A DNA stretch of 64,000 nt, taken from the NCBI RefSeq assembly GCF_040869035.1, contig NZ_CP162100.1, forward strand, positions 2,356,001-2,420,000, in the 5' to 3' direction. Under the pieces are notes generated by a model. The model did no database searches. It saw only the letters and a program-made list of their open reading frames with translations, and was not told where the DNA came from. The translations under genes were made by a program, and so were the position numbers. Position 1 is the first letter of the stretch; each line of letters starts with the position of its first letter. Of the stretch, positions 1 to 10,002 are shown piece by piece. The DNA comes from Vibrio sp. NTOU-M3 (lineage in GTDB: Bacteria; Pseudomonadota; Gammaproteobacteria; Enterobacterales; Vibrionaceae).

Positions 1-1303
1 CGCAAAAGCCGAAGAGTTCGATAAATGTGAAGAGCTCAATCTCAAAGACTGCATTGAATGTGGTGCTTGTGCATTTGTGTGCCCAAGCGAAATTCCTCTT
101 GTTCATTATTATCGTAAAGCAAAAGCCGAAATAAAAACTCGTAAAGAAGAAGCTGAAGCATCTGAACGTGCGAAAGCGCGCTATGAAGAGAAAAAAGCGC
201 GAATGGAGCGCGACAAAGCAGAGCGGGAAAATCGCTTCAAAAAAGCAGCTGATGATCGCAGAAAAGAGATGAAGAAAACGGGTGGTGACGATGCAATCGC
301 TGCCGCCATCGCTCGTGTGAAAAAACAAAAAGCCAACAACGAAGCGGAAACACCAGCAGTCAAACCAGCCGTTGCCGCTGCCATTGCCAAAGCGAAAGCC
401 AAACAAGCCGCAGCTATGCAAGCAGGCGACAGCGAGCCAGATAATTCAGAAATGATGAAGCTGCGTGAAGAACGCAAACGTCAGGCAAGAGAACGTAAAG
501 CGGCTAAGGCAGAGCAACAATCTGCCACTGAAAACTCTAATGACAAACAAGATGCGGTCGCCGCTGCAATCGCTCGTGCTAAAGCGAAGAAAGCTCAAGC
601 ACAAAACACTGATGCTTCCAACACCGACAAAAAAGCAGCAGTAGCTGAAGCCATTGCAAGAGCGAAAGCTCGGAAAGCGAAGCAAGAAAGTAAGCCAGTG
701 GCAGAGCCTGAATCTTCACCAGCTCCAATGCAAGAGGACGATCCGAAAAAAGCAGCTGTTACTGCCGCTATTGCACGTGCCAAAGCACGCAAAGCGAAGC
801 AAGAAAGCAAACCGACTGCTGAGTCGGAAGCTTCACCAGCTCCAGCGCAAGAAGACGATCCGAAAAAAGCAGCCGTTGCTGCCGCTATTGCACGCGCTAA
901 AGCGCGCAAAGCGAAGCAAGAAAGCAAACTGACTGTTGAGCCGGATGCTTCACCAGCTCCAGAACAAGTAGACGATCCGAAAAAAGCAGCCGTTGCCGCC
1001 GCTATAGCACGCAAAGCGAAGCAAGAAAGCAAACCAACGGCCGAGCCAGAAGCTTCACCAGCTCCAACGCAAAAGGACGATCCGAAAAAAGCAGCCGTTG
1101 CTGCCGCTATTGCACGCGCTAAAGCACGCAAAGCGAAGCAAGAAAGCAAACCAACGGCCGAGCCAGAAGCTTCACCAGCTCCAGCGCAAGAAGACGATCC
1201 GAAAAAAGCAGCCGTTGCCGCCGCTATTGCACGTGCTAAAGCGCGCAAAGCCGCAAAAGACCAACCATCAAAACCAAGCCAACAACCTGAGGAGGAAGAG
1301 TAA
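1..1303 (+). CDS. rsxC: RsxC/RnfC, electron transport complex subunit C (5' partial)
   Basis: C-terminal part of the iron-sulfur subunit of the Rsx/Rnf complex, an inner-membrane, ion-motive NADH:ferredoxin-type oxidoreductase that in E. coli also keeps SoxR reduced. The reading frame is open from base 2, so the gene starts before the window. A [4Fe-4S] motif [12 protein letters not shown] lies at about nt 50-85. After it comes a long, highly charged Ala/Lys/Glu-rich tail (about 390 residues) with near-identical 39-aa repeats; RsxC tails of this kind are known to vary in length in gammaproteobacteria. The stop codon overlaps the rsxD ATG by one base, so the genes are translationally coupled. 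Function is confident from the cluster motif and the rsxD-G-E neighbours; the role of the tail is unknown. Confidence 0.95.
   Translation, partial: AKAEEFDKCEELNLKDCIECGACAFVCPSEIPLVHYYRKAKAEIKTRKEEAEASERAKARYEEKKARMERDKAERENRFKKAADDRRKEMKKTGGDDAIAAAIARVKKQKANNEAETPAVKPAVAAAIAKAKAKQAAAMQAGDSEPDNSEMMKLREERKRQARERKAAKAEQQSATENSNDKQDAVAAAIARAKAKKAQAQNTDASNTDKKAAVAEAIARAKARKAKQESKPVAEPESSPAPMQEDDPKKAAVTAAIARAKARKAKQESKPTAESEASPAPAQEDDPKKAAVAAAIARAKARKAKQESKLTVEPDASPAPEQVDDPKKAAVAAAIARKAKQESKPTAEPEASPAPTQKDDPKKAAVAAAIARAKARKAKQESKPTAEPEASPAPAQEDDPKKAAVAAAIARAKARKAAKDQPSKPSQQPEEEE
629..1258 (+). repeat. Tandem 117-bp repeats coding the RsxC tail
   Basis: Six in-frame units begin at 629, 746, 863, 980, 1085 and 1202. 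Each full unit is 117 bp (39 residues): [20 protein letters not shown], then a Ser/Pro/Glu/Ala linker ending in DDP. The unit starting at 980 lacks 12 bp (residues AKAR) and the last is cut short by the gene end. More degenerate copies of the [10 protein letters not shown] element lie upstream (about 295-600). Units are almost identical at DNA level, which suggests recent expansion by slippage or recombination. Confidence 0.93.
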
Positions 1304-2349
1304 TGGCCTTCTTCATTGCCAGCTCACCACACGCGCACAGTCGCAAAAGTACTCCTGATCTAATGAAATGGGTCGCCTTATGTGCGTTACCTGGTTTAGC
1401 AACACAGACGTACTTCTTTGGTTGGGGTACCATTATTCAGCTGAGCATGGCCATTGTTATTGCATTGGTTTTAGAAGCAGGTGTGATGCTCGCTCGCAAG
1501 CGTCCACCGATGTCAGCACTCAGGGACAATAGCGCCCTAGTCACCGCTTGGCTACTGGCGGTTGCGATACCGCCACTCTCTCCTTGGTGGCTCATTACAA
1601 TTGGTTTAGTGTTTGCTATTTTAATTGCCAAGCATCTATACGGCGGGATTGGGCAAAATCCATTCAACCCAGCGATGGTTGCTTATGTGGTCCTGCTGAT
1701 CTCTTTCCCAGTTCAAATGACCAGTTGGATTTCTCCAGCTGAACTACAAACGACTCATATCTCTATGGGAGATGCTTTCTCGTTAGTATTCAGTGGATTG
1801 AATAATGAAGGGCTATCCTTACAACAAATCCGGACTGGCATTGATGGGGTGACCATGGCAACCCCTCTGGATGCATTTAAAACATCACTGCACTCAGGCC
1901 ATACAGCGGCTGAAGCCCTAAGCCAATCTCAATTTTCTTCCTTAGCTGGTATCGGTTGGGAGTGGGTAAACCTCGCGTACTTGATCGGCGGATTACTGCT
2001 GCTGAAAATGCGAGTTATCAGCTGGCATATTCCCTTGAGCTTCCTTATGAGCTTATTGGTCATCAGTAGCCTATTTATGTTATTCGCGCCTGATTCAACA
2101 GCGTCACCACTACTCCATTTGTTATCTGGCGCAACAATGCTCGGTGCATTCTTTATCGCGACAGATCCCGTTTCTGCATCAACAACCGTCAAAGGACGCC
2201 TGATTTACGGTGCCTTTATTGGGATCATGGTATTCATCATTCGTAGTTGGGGTGGTTTCCCCGATGGCGTAGCTTTTGCCGTATTACTCGCTAATATGTG
2301 TGTTCCGCTGATCGATTACTACACTAAACCACGAACTTACGGGCATTAA
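1303..2349 (+). CDS. rsxD: RsxD/RnfD, electron transport complex subunit D
   Basis: Integral membrane subunit of the Rsx/Rnf complex, 348 aa, homologous to NqrB of the sodium-pumping NADH:quinone reductase. Many hydrophobic segments are visible across the protein. The motif DGVTMATPL places a threonine at residue 187, the position known in Vibrio RnfD to carry covalently bound FMN, so the flavin site is intact. The conserved GQNPFNPAM and [15 protein letters not shown] segments are also present. The ATG overlaps the rsxC stop by one base and rsxG begins 9 bp after the rsxD stop, so all are co-transcribed. Confidence 0.96.
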   Translation: MAFFIASSPHAHSRKSTPDLMKWVALCALPGLATQTYFFGWGTIIQLSMAIVIALVLEAGVMLARKRPPMSALRDNSALVTAWLLAVAIPPLSPWWLITIGLVFAILIAKHLYGGIGQNPFNPAMVAYVVLLISFPVQMTSWISPAELQTTHISMGDAFSLVFSGLNNEGLSLQQIRTGIDGVTMATPLDAFKTSLHSGHTAAEALSQSQFSSLAGIGWEWVNLAYLIGGLLLLKMRVISWHIPLSFLMSLLVISSLFMLFAPDSTASPLLHLLSGATMLGAFFIATDPVSASTTVKGRLIYGAFIGIMVFIIRSWGGFPDGVAFAVLLANMCVPLIDYYTKPRTYGH

Positions 2350-2357
2350 GGAGCAAT

Positions 2358-2993
2358 ATGTTAAACGCTATTCGTAAAAACGGCGTCACACTTGCCATTT
2401 TTGCCTGCGCTTCGACAGGCCTTGTGGCATTGACGCAATATCTCACTCAAGATCAAATTAAACTGCAAGAACAGAAACAACTGCTTTCCGTGCTAAATCA
2501 AGTTATTCCCCACGATTTACACGATAACGAACTTTATCGTTCATGCACTTTGGTCAGTGACCCCGCTCTGGGCACAACAACTCCGATGCCAGCCTATTTC
2601 GCCACGTTAAATGGTAAGCCAAGCGCACTGGCTATCGAAGCCATCGCCCCAGATGGCTATAACGGCGCGATTAAACTTATCGTTGGTATCAAGCAAGATG
2701 GCACCATTACTGGCACTCGAATTCTGTCTCACCAAGAAACACCGGGGCTAGGTGATAAAATTGATTTACGCATTACCGATTGGGTCTTGGCTTTTAGTGG
2801 CAAACAGGTGACAGAGCAAAATATCAACACTTGGAAAGTGCGCAAAGACGGCGGCCAGTTTGACCAATTTACAGGCGCCACAATTACCCCTCGTGCGGTC
2901 GTCAAAGCGGTCAAAAATACCGTAAACTACGTCAACCAAAATCGCGAACAGCTACTTAAGCAACCGATGGATTGTGGAGACAATCATGGCTGA
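2358..2993 (+). CDS. rsxG: RsxG/RnfG, electron transport complex subunit G
   Basis: FMN-binding subunit of the Rsx/Rnf complex, 211 aa, related to NqrC. It has one N-terminal membrane segment (about residues 9-28) followed by a soluble domain that faces the periplasm in this family. The flavin attachment motif FTGAT puts the modified threonine at residue 175, the residue known to be flavinylated in Vibrio RnfG. The [11 protein letters not shown] segment is also typical. A GGAG ribosome site precedes the ATG, and the 3' end overlaps the start of rsxE by 8 bp. Confidence 0.96.
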   Translation: MLNAIRKNGVTLAIFACASTGLVALTQYLTQDQIKLQEQKQLLSVLNQVIPHDLHDNELYRSCTLVSDPALGTTTPMPAYFATLNGKPSALAIEAIAPDGYNGAIKLIVGIKQDGTITGTRILSHQETPGLGDKIDLRITDWVLAFSGKQVTEQNINTWKVRKDGGQFDQFTGATITPRAVVKAVKNTVNYVNQNREQLLKQPMDCGDNHG

Positions 2994-3678
2994 GCATAAA
3001 ACTCTGATTAAAAATGGCATGTGGGACAACAACCCCGCACTTGTCCAACTGCTAGGCCTGTGCCCTTTGCTTGCGGTCTCATCAACAGTGACCAATGCTC
3101 TAGGGCTCGGCATTGCAACCTTACTGGTTCTGGTTGGATCTAATGTAACCGTTTCACTGGTACGAGATTTTGTCCCTAAAGAAGTGCGTATTCCTGTGTT
3201 TGTGATGATCATTGCTGCATTGGTTACTTGCGTACAGCTGCTCATGAATGCTTACGCTTATGGCCTGTACTTATCACTGGGCATTTTCATCCCCCTTATT
3301 GTTACCAACTGTATCATTATTGGCCGTGCGGAAGCCTTTGCGTCTAAAAATGATGTATTGCCCGCCGCGCAAGATGGTTTCTGGATGGGCATGGGAATGA
3401 CCAGCGTACTCGTTTTATTAGGAGCCATACGTGAAATCATTGGCAATGGGACACTATTTGATGGTGCAGATCTTCTGCTCGGAGATTGGGCAAAAGTGCT
3501 TCGTATTGAAGTCTTTCATTTCGACAGTAGCTTCTTACTTGCATTACTACCGCCAGGCGCATTTATTGGCGTTGGCTTACTGATCGCCCTCAAAAACGTT
3601 ATCGATAAGCAAATGGAGTCTCGCCAACCAAAACAAGAAAAAGCGACGATAGAGCGCGTGCGAGTCACCAACCAATAA
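2986..3678 (+). CDS. rsxE: RsxE/RnfE, electron transport complex subunit E
   Basis: Integral membrane subunit of the Rsx/Rnf complex, 230 aa, homologous to NqrD, with about six hydrophobic helices. The start is taken as the ATG at 2986 ([13 protein letters not shown]), because GGAG lies 7-8 bases upstream and the N-terminus matches the family; an in-frame GTG at 2974 is possible but less likely. The start overlaps the end of rsxG. The protein ends in a short charged tail. nth follows after 24 bp, the same order as in E. coli. Confidence 0.96.
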   Translation: MAEHKTLIKNGMWDNNPALVQLLGLCPLLAVSSTVTNALGLGIATLLVLVGSNVTVSLVRDFVPKEVRIPVFVMIIAALVTCVQLLMNAYAYGLYLSLGIFIPLIVTNCIIIGRAEAFASKNDVLPAAQDGFWMGMGMTSVLVLLGAIREIIGNGTLFDGADLLLGDWAKVLRIEVFHFDSSFLLALLPPGAFIGVGLLIALKNVIDKQMESRQPKQEKATIERVRVTNQ

Positions 3679-3702
3679 GAATACACAGGAAGCAGCCTAC
3701 CA

Positions 3703-4344
3703 ATGAACAAAACAAAACGCATAGAGATCTTGCAACGACTGAGGGATGACAATCCCAACCCACAAACCGAGCTTAACTGGAGCTCTCCATTTGAGCTCTT
3801 GATTGCGGTGCTGCTTTCTGCGCAAGCGACCGATGTCAGTGTGAACAAAGCCACAGATAAACTTTACCCTGTAGCTAACACACCACAAGCCTTATTCGAT
3901 CTGGGTGTCGACGGTGTTAAAGAGTACATCAAGACCATTGGCTTATTTAACTCTAAAGCTGAGAACGTTATCAAAACGTGCCGTATTTTGTTAGACAAAC
4001 ACAACGGTGAGGTACCAGAAAACCGTGAAGCACTCGAAGCACTACCTGGTGTCGGCCGAAAAACAGCCAATGTTGTCCTTAACACCGCATTTGGTTGGCC
4101 CACGATTGCGGTTGATACTCACATATTTCGTGTCTCTAACCGAACTAAGTTCGCAATGGGGAAAAATGTGGATGAAGTCGAAGAAAAGCTACTAAAAGTG
4201 GTCCCTAAAGAGTTTAAATTAGACGTTCATCATTGGTTAATTCTTCACGGTCGCTATACCTGTGTCGCCAGAAAGCCACGTTGCGGCAGCTGTATTATTG
4301 AAGATCTTTGTGAATTCAAAGAAAAAGTCTATCCAGAGAGCTAG
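3703..4344 (+). CDS. nth: Endonuclease III, DNA glycosylase/AP lyase
   Basis: Base-excision repair enzyme that removes oxidised pyrimidines and nicks the abasic site; 213 aa. The helix-hairpin-helix segment LPGVGRKTAN carries the catalytic lysine at residue 120, and VDTHIFRVSNR carries the catalytic aspartate at residue 138, the same numbering as E. coli Nth. The C-terminal [4Fe-4S] ligands are Cys187, Cys194, Cys197 and Cys203 (spacing 6, 2, 5). It is the fifth gene of the rsx operon, with gloA 9 bp downstream. Confidence 0.97.
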   Translation: MNKTKRIEILQRLRDDNPNPQTELNWSSPFELLIAVLLSAQATDVSVNKATDKLYPVANTPQALFDLGVDGVKEYIKTIGLFNSKAENVIKTCRILLDKHNGEVPENREALEALPGVGRKTANVVLNTAFGWPTIAVDTHIFRVSNRTKFAMGKNVDEVEEKLLKVVPKEFKLDVHHWLILHGRYTCVARKPRCGSCIIEDLCEFKEKVYPES

Positions 4345-4353
4345 GAGCAAGCT

Positions 4354-4770
4354 ATGTCAAATGGTCGTATTCTTCACACAATGCTACGTGTCGGTGACTT
4401 AGATAAGTCTATCGAGTTTTACACCCAAGTTATGGGTATGCAGCTTCTGCGTACCAACGAAAATACGGAATACAAGTATACCCTTGCATTTCTTGGCTAC
4501 GGTGATGAATCCCAAGGAGCAGTGATTGAGCTGACTTACAACTGGGGAACCAGTGAGTATGATTTAGGTTCAGCATTTGGCCACATTGCGATTGGGGTCG
4601 ATGATATTTACACCACTTGCGACACTATTAAAGCAGCTGGAGGCAACATTACACGTGAGCCAGGCCCCGTCAAAGGCGGAACAACCCACATCGCATTCGT
4701 AAAAGACCCTGATGGCTATATGATTGAGCTCATCCAAAATAAGCAAGCTAGTGCTGGACTAAAAGGTTAA
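4354..4770 (+). CDS. gloA: Lactoylglutathione lyase (glyoxalase I)
   Basis: Converts the hemithioacetal of methylglyoxal and glutathione to S-lactoylglutathione in the cytoplasm; 138 aa, the normal length for the nickel-type bacterial enzyme. The four metal ligands are present as His8, Glu59, His77 and Glu125, each three residues beyond the E. coli positions. The segments [11 protein letters not shown] and [14 protein letters not shown] are family hallmarks. An AGGAG ribosome site lies just inside the nth-gloA gap of 9 bp. It is the last gene before a strong terminator, so it closes the rsx-nth operon. Confidence 0.97.
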   Translation: MSNGRILHTMLRVGDLDKSIEFYTQVMGMQLLRTNENTEYKYTLAFLGYGDESQGAVIELTYNWGTSEYDLGSAFGHIAIGVDDIYTTCDTIKAAGGNITREPGPVKGGTTHIAFVKDPDGYMIELIQNKQASAGLKG

Positions 4771-4817
4771 CCCTGCTTCAAATAAGCAATACATATCAAA
4801 TAGATACAAAATATTCA

Positions 4818-4846
4818 TAAGGCAGCAATTCGCTGCCTTATTTTTT
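4818..4846 (+). terminator. Rho-independent terminator of the rsx-nth-gloA operon
   Basis: Nine-base-pair stem TAAGGCAGC / GCTGCCTTA with a 5-base loop, followed by a T run. It lies about 50 bp after the gloA stop and just before the Fur box. Confidence 0.85.
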
Positions 4847-4855
4847 AACTTTACA

Positions 4856-4870
4856 TGATAATCGTTATCA
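4856..4870 (+). promoter_or_regulatory. Candidate Fur box upstream of the DUF2753 gene
   Basis: TGATAATCGTTATCA matches the 7-1-7 Fur consensus TGATAATNATTATCA at all but one position. It lies 40 bp before the ATG of the next gene, where Fur would block transcription when iron is plentiful. fur itself lies at 40530. Confidence 0.7.
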
Positions 4871-4909
4871 TTTAATCTTTCGATACCTCGTGTGTTGGAG
4901 ATAATAAAA

Positions 4910-5347
4910 ATGGGCATCGCAGATTGGGAGAAGCATACACTACTTGCTGACATAGCAATGAAGGAAGACGATCAGTTGAGAAGTATTCTTCATTATCAGC
5001 AAGCATTGACGCTCAGTGAACGAATTAGTGATTCCGAAGACGTTGATGTCGAAGATCGCTTAATGATTTCGGTGATCTCATGCCATAACCTCGCTTCTTT
5101 CTGGCGTACCGTTGGCGACACCACCTACGAACTCAAATATCTACAACTGGCATCAGAGAAGGTGTTAACGCTCGTACCACAGTGCCCAAATACAGATTGC
5201 AATGCGTTTATTGATTCGATGGGGTGCTGTAAAAAAGCACTGATTGAATTTATGAAACGTCACCCAAATCCTGAAATTGCAAAGCAAGTTCAAGATATTG
5301 ATACCGCAACTAACTGCAATCTAATCGCCAAATTCCGCCTAAATTAA
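4910..5347 (+). CDS. DUF2753 family protein, putatively iron-regulated
   Basis: 145-aa soluble protein of unknown function; the sequence resembles the Vibrio family DUF2753. It is mostly helical and looks like a short TPR-type repeat protein, with pairs such as SILHYQQALTLSERI and ELKYLQLASEKVL. Six cysteines lie in the second half, including QCPNTDC and GCC, which could bind metal or form disulfides; that is inference. The ATG at 4910 is preferred over an in-frame GTG at 4892, because GGAG lies 9 bases upstream. A near-perfect Fur box sits 40 bp upstream, so expression probably rises under iron limitation. It is a single-gene unit between two terminators. Confidence 0.85.
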   Translation: MGIADWEKHTLLADIAMKEDDQLRSILHYQQALTLSERISDSEDVDVEDRLMISVISCHNLASFWRTVGDTTYELKYLQLASEKVLTLVPQCPNTDCNAFIDSMGCCKKALIEFMKRHPNPEIAKQVQDIDTATNCNLIAKFRLN

Positions 5348-5374
5348 AAAAAGCCAGCTGATGCTGGCTTTTTT
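5347..5374. terminator. Bidirectional terminator between DUF2753 gene and motY
   Basis: Stem AAAAGCCAGC / GCTGGCTTTT with a short TGAT loop, flanked by A and T runs, so it serves the converging genes on both strands. Confidence 0.85.
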
Positions 5375-5379
5375 GTTCA

Positions 5380-6261
5380 TTAGACTTGTGTCCGACCCAG
5401 AGATATTACCACACGTCGATTTCGGTCTTTACCGATTGGAGAAGCATTGTCATCAATAGGTCGACGTTTGCCATAACCTTGAACCTGAATCCTATCTTCC
5501 GGCAACCCCAGAGACTTAAAGTAGTTTCTTAACACTTCAGCACGGCGCTCAGATAGATTTTGACTGGCACTTTTACTGTCCTCTGCATCGGTATAGGTCG
5601 AAACCAACACCAGATCAATATCTTGGTTATAGCGAATGTACTCTGCGATCTGAGCTAAGCGCTTTTGTGACGCTTTGTTAAGATCAACACTCGTACGGTC
5701 GTAATGAAGAATAGTGAACGATATATCTTCAAAACTGTAAGGTAATAAATTAGCAATACAGCTACTAAAAACGTTGTATTGCTGCTGGAAAAGTACTGAA
5801 GACAGCGCTACTTCCACTCGTTGATCGCGGCTTTGCCACTCTTGATAACTAAACGTTGGATAGCGCCCCTTTTCGAGTTCATCCAATAAGCTCCAAGCGG
5901 TTTGCCCACCGACGTAACCGTCAAACTGCTTGAAAAAACGTAAATTGGTAATGCGCTCAGCACCATCGCCAGGGCGCCATACTGGCGGCATAGAAACCAA
6001 ATTCACATCACGGGTTTCCCCCATCGGACGCTTCATTTTCAATTCGAAATCGAGGTTAATTTTTTTGCTCGCATGAGACGAAAAAACCGCATCGCCAAAA
6101 TTAGGGATCGGGTGCACTAAGCGGCATTCAAGCGGCGTATTGGACACCATTTGCCAAGTCGACTGCTGCGGTTTAGCAACATAGCGCTTTTCTATTGCAT
6201 TAGAGGCATATGACGCAATAGAACAGGAAAACAGAAGACTGATTGCTAACAGCTTTTTCAT
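5380..6261 (-). CDS. motY: Sodium-type flagellar motor protein MotY
   Basis: Component of the T ring under the flagellar basal body that anchors PomA/PomB stators around the Vibrio sodium-driven polar motor; 293 aa. Residues 1-20 form a cleavable signal peptide ([20 protein letters not shown]). The N-terminal half is the MotY-specific domain. The C-terminal half (about 170-285) is an OmpA-like peptidoglycan-binding domain, with [14 protein letters not shown] and GYGKRRPID followed by DRNRRV. It stands alone on the minus strand, 7 kb from pomAB, as is usual in vibrios. I could not identify a clear flagellar sigma-factor promoter upstream. Confidence 0.93.
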   Translation of the reverse strand: MKKLLAISLLFSCSIASYASNAIEKRYVAKPQQSTWQMVSNTPLECRLVHPIPNFGDAVFSSHASKKINLDFELKMKRPMGETRDVNLVSMPPVWRPGDGAERITNLRFFKQFDGYVGGQTAWSLLDELEKGRYPTFSYQEWQSRDQRVEVALSSVLFQQQYNVFSSCIANLLPYSFEDISFTILHYDRTSVDLNKASQKRLAQIAEYIRYNQDIDLVLVSTYTDAEDSKSASQNLSERRAEVLRNYFKSLGLPEDRIQVQGYGKRRPIDDNASPIGKDRNRRVVISLGRTQV

Positions 6262-6449
6262 AGTGACGTTATCTCAATAGGTACAGCTTGAGGAGGCAAC
6301 ACATTGCCATCCGTATTTATTCTCACTAAATAATGCAAAAAGCTCGCCACCCTAGGTGTCATGTTCACCGCTTTTTATTCAGCTCGCTGGTTTTTCTTAC
6401 AACAAGAATCTGCAATAATGCCAGCTTCATCACACAATTGTAGAACGAC

Positions 6450-7100
6450 ATGACTGTAGAAAACGAAGCATTGACGTTAAAAAAACGTTTTCGTGGCTAT
6501 TTCCCGGTGGTTATCGACGTAGAAACCGCTGGATTTAATGCAAAAACTGACGCACTTCTAGAAATATGTGCCATCACTTTAAAAATGGATGAAAATGGTG
6601 ATTTGCATCCAGCCACCACTATGCATTTTCATGTCGAGCCATTCGAAGGCGCAAACCTTGAAAAAGAAGCGCTTGAATTTAATGGCATCCGCGACCCTTT
6701 CAGCCCATTACGGGGCGCAGTTAGCGAAGCCGAAGCACTAAAAGAAATCTTTAAACAGATCCGCAAAGAGCAAAAATCGGTCGATTGCAGCCGTGCCATT
6801 ATCGTGGCGCACAACGCCACCTTCGATCATAGTTTTGTTACCGCTGCGACTGAGCGCTGCAAATTAAAACGAGTCCCTTTCCATCCCTTCGCTACGTTTG
6901 ATACCGCAACGCTTGCTGGTCTAGCCTATGGCCAAACCGTATTAGCCAAAGCTTGTAAAACTGCCGGGATGGATTTTGACAACAAAGAAGCCCACTCTGC
7001 ACTCTATGACACACAAAAAACAGCAGAGCTATTCTGCGGCATCGTTAACAAATGGAAAGCTCTCGGTGGCTGGCCATTGATTGATGCTGAAGAAAAATAA
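6450..7100 (+). CDS. rnt: Ribonuclease T
   Basis: 3'-to-5' exoribonuclease that trims tRNA and other stable RNA 3' ends and turns over tRNA-CCA; 216 aa. It is a DEDDh-family exonuclease with all five catalytic residues visible: Asp23 and Glu25 (VIDVETAG), Asp126 (HNATFDHSF), and His182 and Asp187 (HSALYDTQ). Length and sequence are close to E. coli RNase T over the whole protein. The antiporter gene follows 24 bp downstream on the same strand and may be co-transcribed. Confidence 0.97.
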   Translation: MTVENEALTLKKRFRGYFPVVIDVETAGFNAKTDALLEICAITLKMDENGDLHPATTMHFHVEPFEGANLEKEALEFNGIRDPFSPLRGAVSEAEALKEIFKQIRKEQKSVDCSRAIIVAHNATFDHSFVTAATERCKLKRVPFHPFATFDTATLAGLAYGQTVLAKACKTAGMDFDNKEAHSALYDTQKTAELFCGIVNKWKALGGWPLIDAEEK

Positions 7101-7124
7101 CAAACACAACAATACGAGTTAAAT

Positions 7125-8450
7125 ATGAATCCTGTAGTTATTTCAGTATGTATCATGCTGATCCTCGCCTTGATGCGGGTGAATGTCGTTGTCGCTCTGA
7201 CATTCAGTGCCATCGTTGGAGGCGTGGTTTCCGGTATGGATATCAAAGAAGCGGTTTCGGCATTTGAAAGTGGTTTAGGTGGTGGTGCGACCATTGCGCT
7301 AAGCTACGCTATGCTTGGTACTTTTGCGGTGGCGATTTCAAAATCTGGCATTACCGACATCTTAGCCCGCAGCGTGATCAAGCGTTTAAACGGTAAAGAA
7401 GATGGTGCTGCCACAACCGGACTAAAATATGGCGTTTTGGTGGCTCTAATTGCCGTTACTATGTCATCACAAAACGTTATTCCGGTTCATATCGCCTTCA
7501 TCCCCATCTTAATTCCACCTTTACTGAGCGTTTTTGCCCGACTAAAACTTGATCGCCGTATGGTCGCCTGTGTTCTGACTTTTGGCTTGATCACCCCTTA
7601 CATGATTCTACCAATTGGTTTTGGTGGGATCTTCCTTAACAATATCTTGCTAAAAAACCTGCACGACAACGGTTTAGACAATGTGGTGGCGAGCCAAGTA
7701 CCAACAGCCATGTTGCTGCCTGCCGCTGGAATGATTTTTGGCCTCTTGACCGCTATCTTCTTCAGCTATAGAAAACCACGTGAGTACCCTGAAACCGAAC
7801 TCACTCATGTGGAAGAGTCACCTCAGACCGTGTGTAAAAAGAACATTATGGTTGCCGTTGCCGGTATTATCGCAGCACTCGCTGTACAGCTCTTTACCGG
7901 CTCAATGATCATCGGTGCATTGGCTGGCTTTATGGTATTTACCTTTGGTGGCGTGATCGCGTGGAAAGAAACCCATGATGTATTTACTAAAGGCGTTCAC
8001 ATGATGGCAATGATTGGCTTTATCATGATCTCTGCAGCTGGTTTCGCTGCTGTCATGAAAGCCACTGGAGGCGTTGAAACCTTAGTGCAATCACTATCCA
8101 CCAGCATTGGCGATAACAAACCGCTGGCTGCTCTATTAATGCTGGTTGTTGGTCTTTTAGTCACCATGGGCATTGGTTCATCATTCTCAACCATCCCAAT
8201 TATCGCGACAATTTATGTTCCTCTGGCTGCTGCATTTGGTTTTTCACCCATGGCAACCATCGCTTTGGTGGGTACCGCAGCGGCATTGGGTGATGCAGGT
8301 TCACCGGCATCTGACTCTACATTAGGCCCAACATCTGGCCTAAATGCCGATGGTCAACATGAACACATATGGGAAACGGTGGTTCCAACCTTTGTTCACT
8401 ACAACATTCCTTTAATTGTCTTCGGCTGGATTGCAGCGATGGTGCTCTAA
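7125..8450 (+). CDS. Na+/H+ antiporter family protein (NhaC-like)
   Basis: Multi-pass inner-membrane transporter, 441 aa, with about 11-12 hydrophobic segments. It resembles the NhaC/ion-transporter superfamily members annotated as Na+/H+ antiporter family proteins. Supporting features are the N-terminal hydrophobic block, the [16 protein letters not shown] segment, and the [19 protein letters not shown] motif near the C-terminus, which is rich in small and polar residues suited to ion binding. Substrate is inferred only; an organic-acid or amino-acid exchanger of the same fold is possible. It is followed by a strong terminator. Confidence 0.75.
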   Translation: MNPVVISVCIMLILALMRVNVVVALTFSAIVGGVVSGMDIKEAVSAFESGLGGGATIALSYAMLGTFAVAISKSGITDILARSVIKRLNGKEDGAATTGLKYGVLVALIAVTMSSQNVIPVHIAFIPILIPPLLSVFARLKLDRRMVACVLTFGLITPYMILPIGFGGIFLNNILLKNLHDNGLDNVVASQVPTAMLLPAAGMIFGLLTAIFFSYRKPREYPETELTHVEESPQTVCKKNIMVAVAGIIAALAVQLFTGSMIIGALAGFMVFTFGGVIAWKETHDVFTKGVHMMAMIGFIMISAAGFAAVMKATGGVETLVQSLSTSIGDNKPLAALLMLVVGLLVTMGIGSSFSTIPIIATIYVPLAAAFGFSPMATIALVGTAAALGDAGSPASDSTLGPTSGLNADGQHEHIWETVVPTFVHYNIPLIVFGWIAAMVL

Positions 8451-8476
8451 AGCCAAAAGAAACAAAAGATAGCTAT

Positions 8477-8512
8477 AAAAAACGAGCCCCTGAACTGGGG
8501 GCTCGTTTTGTT
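8477..8512. terminator. Bidirectional terminator between antiporter gene and rlmM
   Basis: Stem CGAGCCCC / GGGGCTCG extended by an A tract and a T tract on either side, located between two converging genes. Confidence 0.88.
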
Positions 8513-8515
8513 TGA

Positions 8516-9607
8516 TTAGTGCGGTGAGATATTTGATAGGCTTTGGATATGTACCGTGATCTCTTCACGGTCATGGTAAAGATGCTTTGCTTGCAGCTTA
8601 AACTTCACCCCGTTTTCTTTTAGGAAGATCTTAAGGTTTTCAATATCTTCCAGAACTTCATCATAACGGCCTTTCATCGGCAATTTCAGGTTGAAGATGG
8701 TTTCTTTTGCCCAACCACGGATGATCCACTCACCCATTAACTGAGCAACACGAGACGGCTTCTCTATCATATCGCAGACCAGCCATGTAACGTTCTTACG
8801 TGCTGGCTCAAACTTAAACCCATCTTCTTGGTGGTGTTTAACTTGCCCTGTCTCCATCAGGCTATCTGCCATCATGCCATTGTCCACAGAGTGGACAAAC
8901 ATTGAACGCTTCACCAATTGGTAAGTCCAGCCCCCCGGGCAAGCACCTAAATCCACGCCCCACATACCAGACGCTAAACGTTCATCCCACTCTTCACGCG
9001 GAATAAATACATGAAACGCTTCTTCTAACTTTAATGTCGAGCGGCTTGGCGCATCGGTTGGGAACTTAAGACGGGGGATCCCCATAAAGAACTGAGAGTT
9101 GTTACCCGATACCGAGTAGCCAATAAAGCAGTGACCAGGAGCTACAAAACAGATATGCAGAACCGGCTTTTTTGGATTCTCTTTATTGAGTAAAATCCCC
9201 TTGCCACGCAGCGCCTGACGCATAGGCACGGTAAACTTGCGACAAAACTTCAATAACTCTTTTGCTTCATTCGTGTCCGGGGTTTCAATCCGGATGTCAC
9301 CACAGCGAGGGAAAGCTTCAATGTCACTCAATTCCTGCAGAATTGGGGAAATACGGTCTTCACGTGGCAACTCTTCGAACTCAACGGCTACTGCAAACAT
9401 TTGACGTGCAAAAATCAATGATTGGAAGTCCAGTTTTTTGACCAGTTTTTCTGCATCACCCGCTTGGTAACATTCAAACAGCACATAACCAGAATTCTTT
9501 TTAAGGCGTGGGAAACCATAAACTTCCAGTTCGGTGGCGCGATCTTGGATCTCTCCCGCACACTCTTTTTCAAAGCCCGAACGGCAATAAAGCATTACTT
9601 GTTTCAC
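8516..9607 (-). CDS. rlmM: 23S rRNA 2'-O-ribose C2498 methyltransferase RlmM
   Basis: SAM-dependent enzyme that methylates the ribose of C2498 in 23S rRNA; 363 aa, close to the E. coli length. The N-terminal part is a THUMP-like RNA-binding region. The C-terminal Rossmann domain has the SAM-binding motif [13 protein letters not shown] followed by a conserved Asp segment ([10 protein letters not shown]) and a lysine in [10 protein letters not shown], consistent with the K-D-K-E catalytic set. Its ATG overlaps the end of ygdD by 4 bases, so it is translationally coupled as last gene of the gcvA chain. Confidence 0.96.
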   Translation of the reverse strand: MKQVMLYCRSGFEKECAGEIQDRATELEVYGFPRLKKNSGYVLFECYQAGDAEKLVKKLDFQSLIFARQMFAVAVEFEELPREDRISPILQELSDIEAFPRCGDIRIETPDTNEAKELLKFCRKFTVPMRQALRGKGILLNKENPKKPVLHICFVAPGHCFIGYSVSGNNSQFFMGIPRLKFPTDAPSRSTLKLEEAFHVFIPREEWDERLASGMWGVDLGACPGGWTYQLVKRSMFVHSVDNGMMADSLMETGQVKHHQEDGFKFEPARKNVTWLVCDMIEKPSRVAQLMGEWIIRGWAKETIFNLKLPMKGRYDEVLEDIENLKIFLKENGVKFKLQAKHLYHDREEITVHIQSLSNISPH

Positions 9608-10002
9608 TTGCTAACCTCTTTTATCTGCAGTGCTGCGAATACGAACATCCCCCACCCTAACATAAACGTTAGTCCACCAAATGGTGTGATTGGCCCAAAC
9701 CACTTTATTCCAGTCAGAGTCAATGCGTAGAGGCTGCCACTAAAACAAAAGATGCCGATGATAAAGCAAATTGATGCGATGAAAAAATATTTTTGCGCTT
9801 TTACGGAAATTGGAAGGCTAAGCAACACCCCACACAATAAAATCGCCAATGCGTGAATCAATTGATACTGCACTCCAGTTTGAAAGACATCCAATAGATA
9901 TGCAGAAACCTGTTGCTTTAAACCATGGGCTGCAAATGCACCCAGCGCAACAGCAACTCCCATCAAAATTCCGCCAAAAGCCAGTAAGTACTTATGCTTC
10001 AT
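9604..10002 (-). CDS. ygdD: DUF423 inner-membrane protein YgdD
   Basis: Small integral membrane protein of unknown function, 132 aa, with four predicted transmembrane helices. The segment [13 protein letters not shown] at residues 15-30 is the hallmark of the DUF423 family. E. coli has the same neighbourhood (gcvA-ygdD-rlmM). It overlaps the hydrolase gene upstream by 11 bases and rlmM downstream by 4 bases, so its translation is coupled to both. Confidence 0.93.
   Translation of the reverse strand: MKHKYLLAFGGILMGVAVALGAFAAHGLKQQVSAYLLDVFQTGVQYQLIHALAILLCGVLLSLPISVKAQKYFFIASICFIIGIFCFSGSLYALTLTGIKWFGPITPFGGLTFMLGWGMFVFAALQIKEVSK

Noticed and set aside
595..1248. 217-aa minus-strand open frame of repeated Ala-rich sequence opposite rsxC
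   Set aside because: It mirrors the plus-strand repeats of the rsxC tail; periodic, stop-poor coding DNA gives such shadows. The plus strand has the iron-sulfur motif and operon context.
629..1258. CRISPR-like array
   Set aside because: Units are 117 bp, in frame, with no alternating short repeat and unique spacer, and no cas genes are present.
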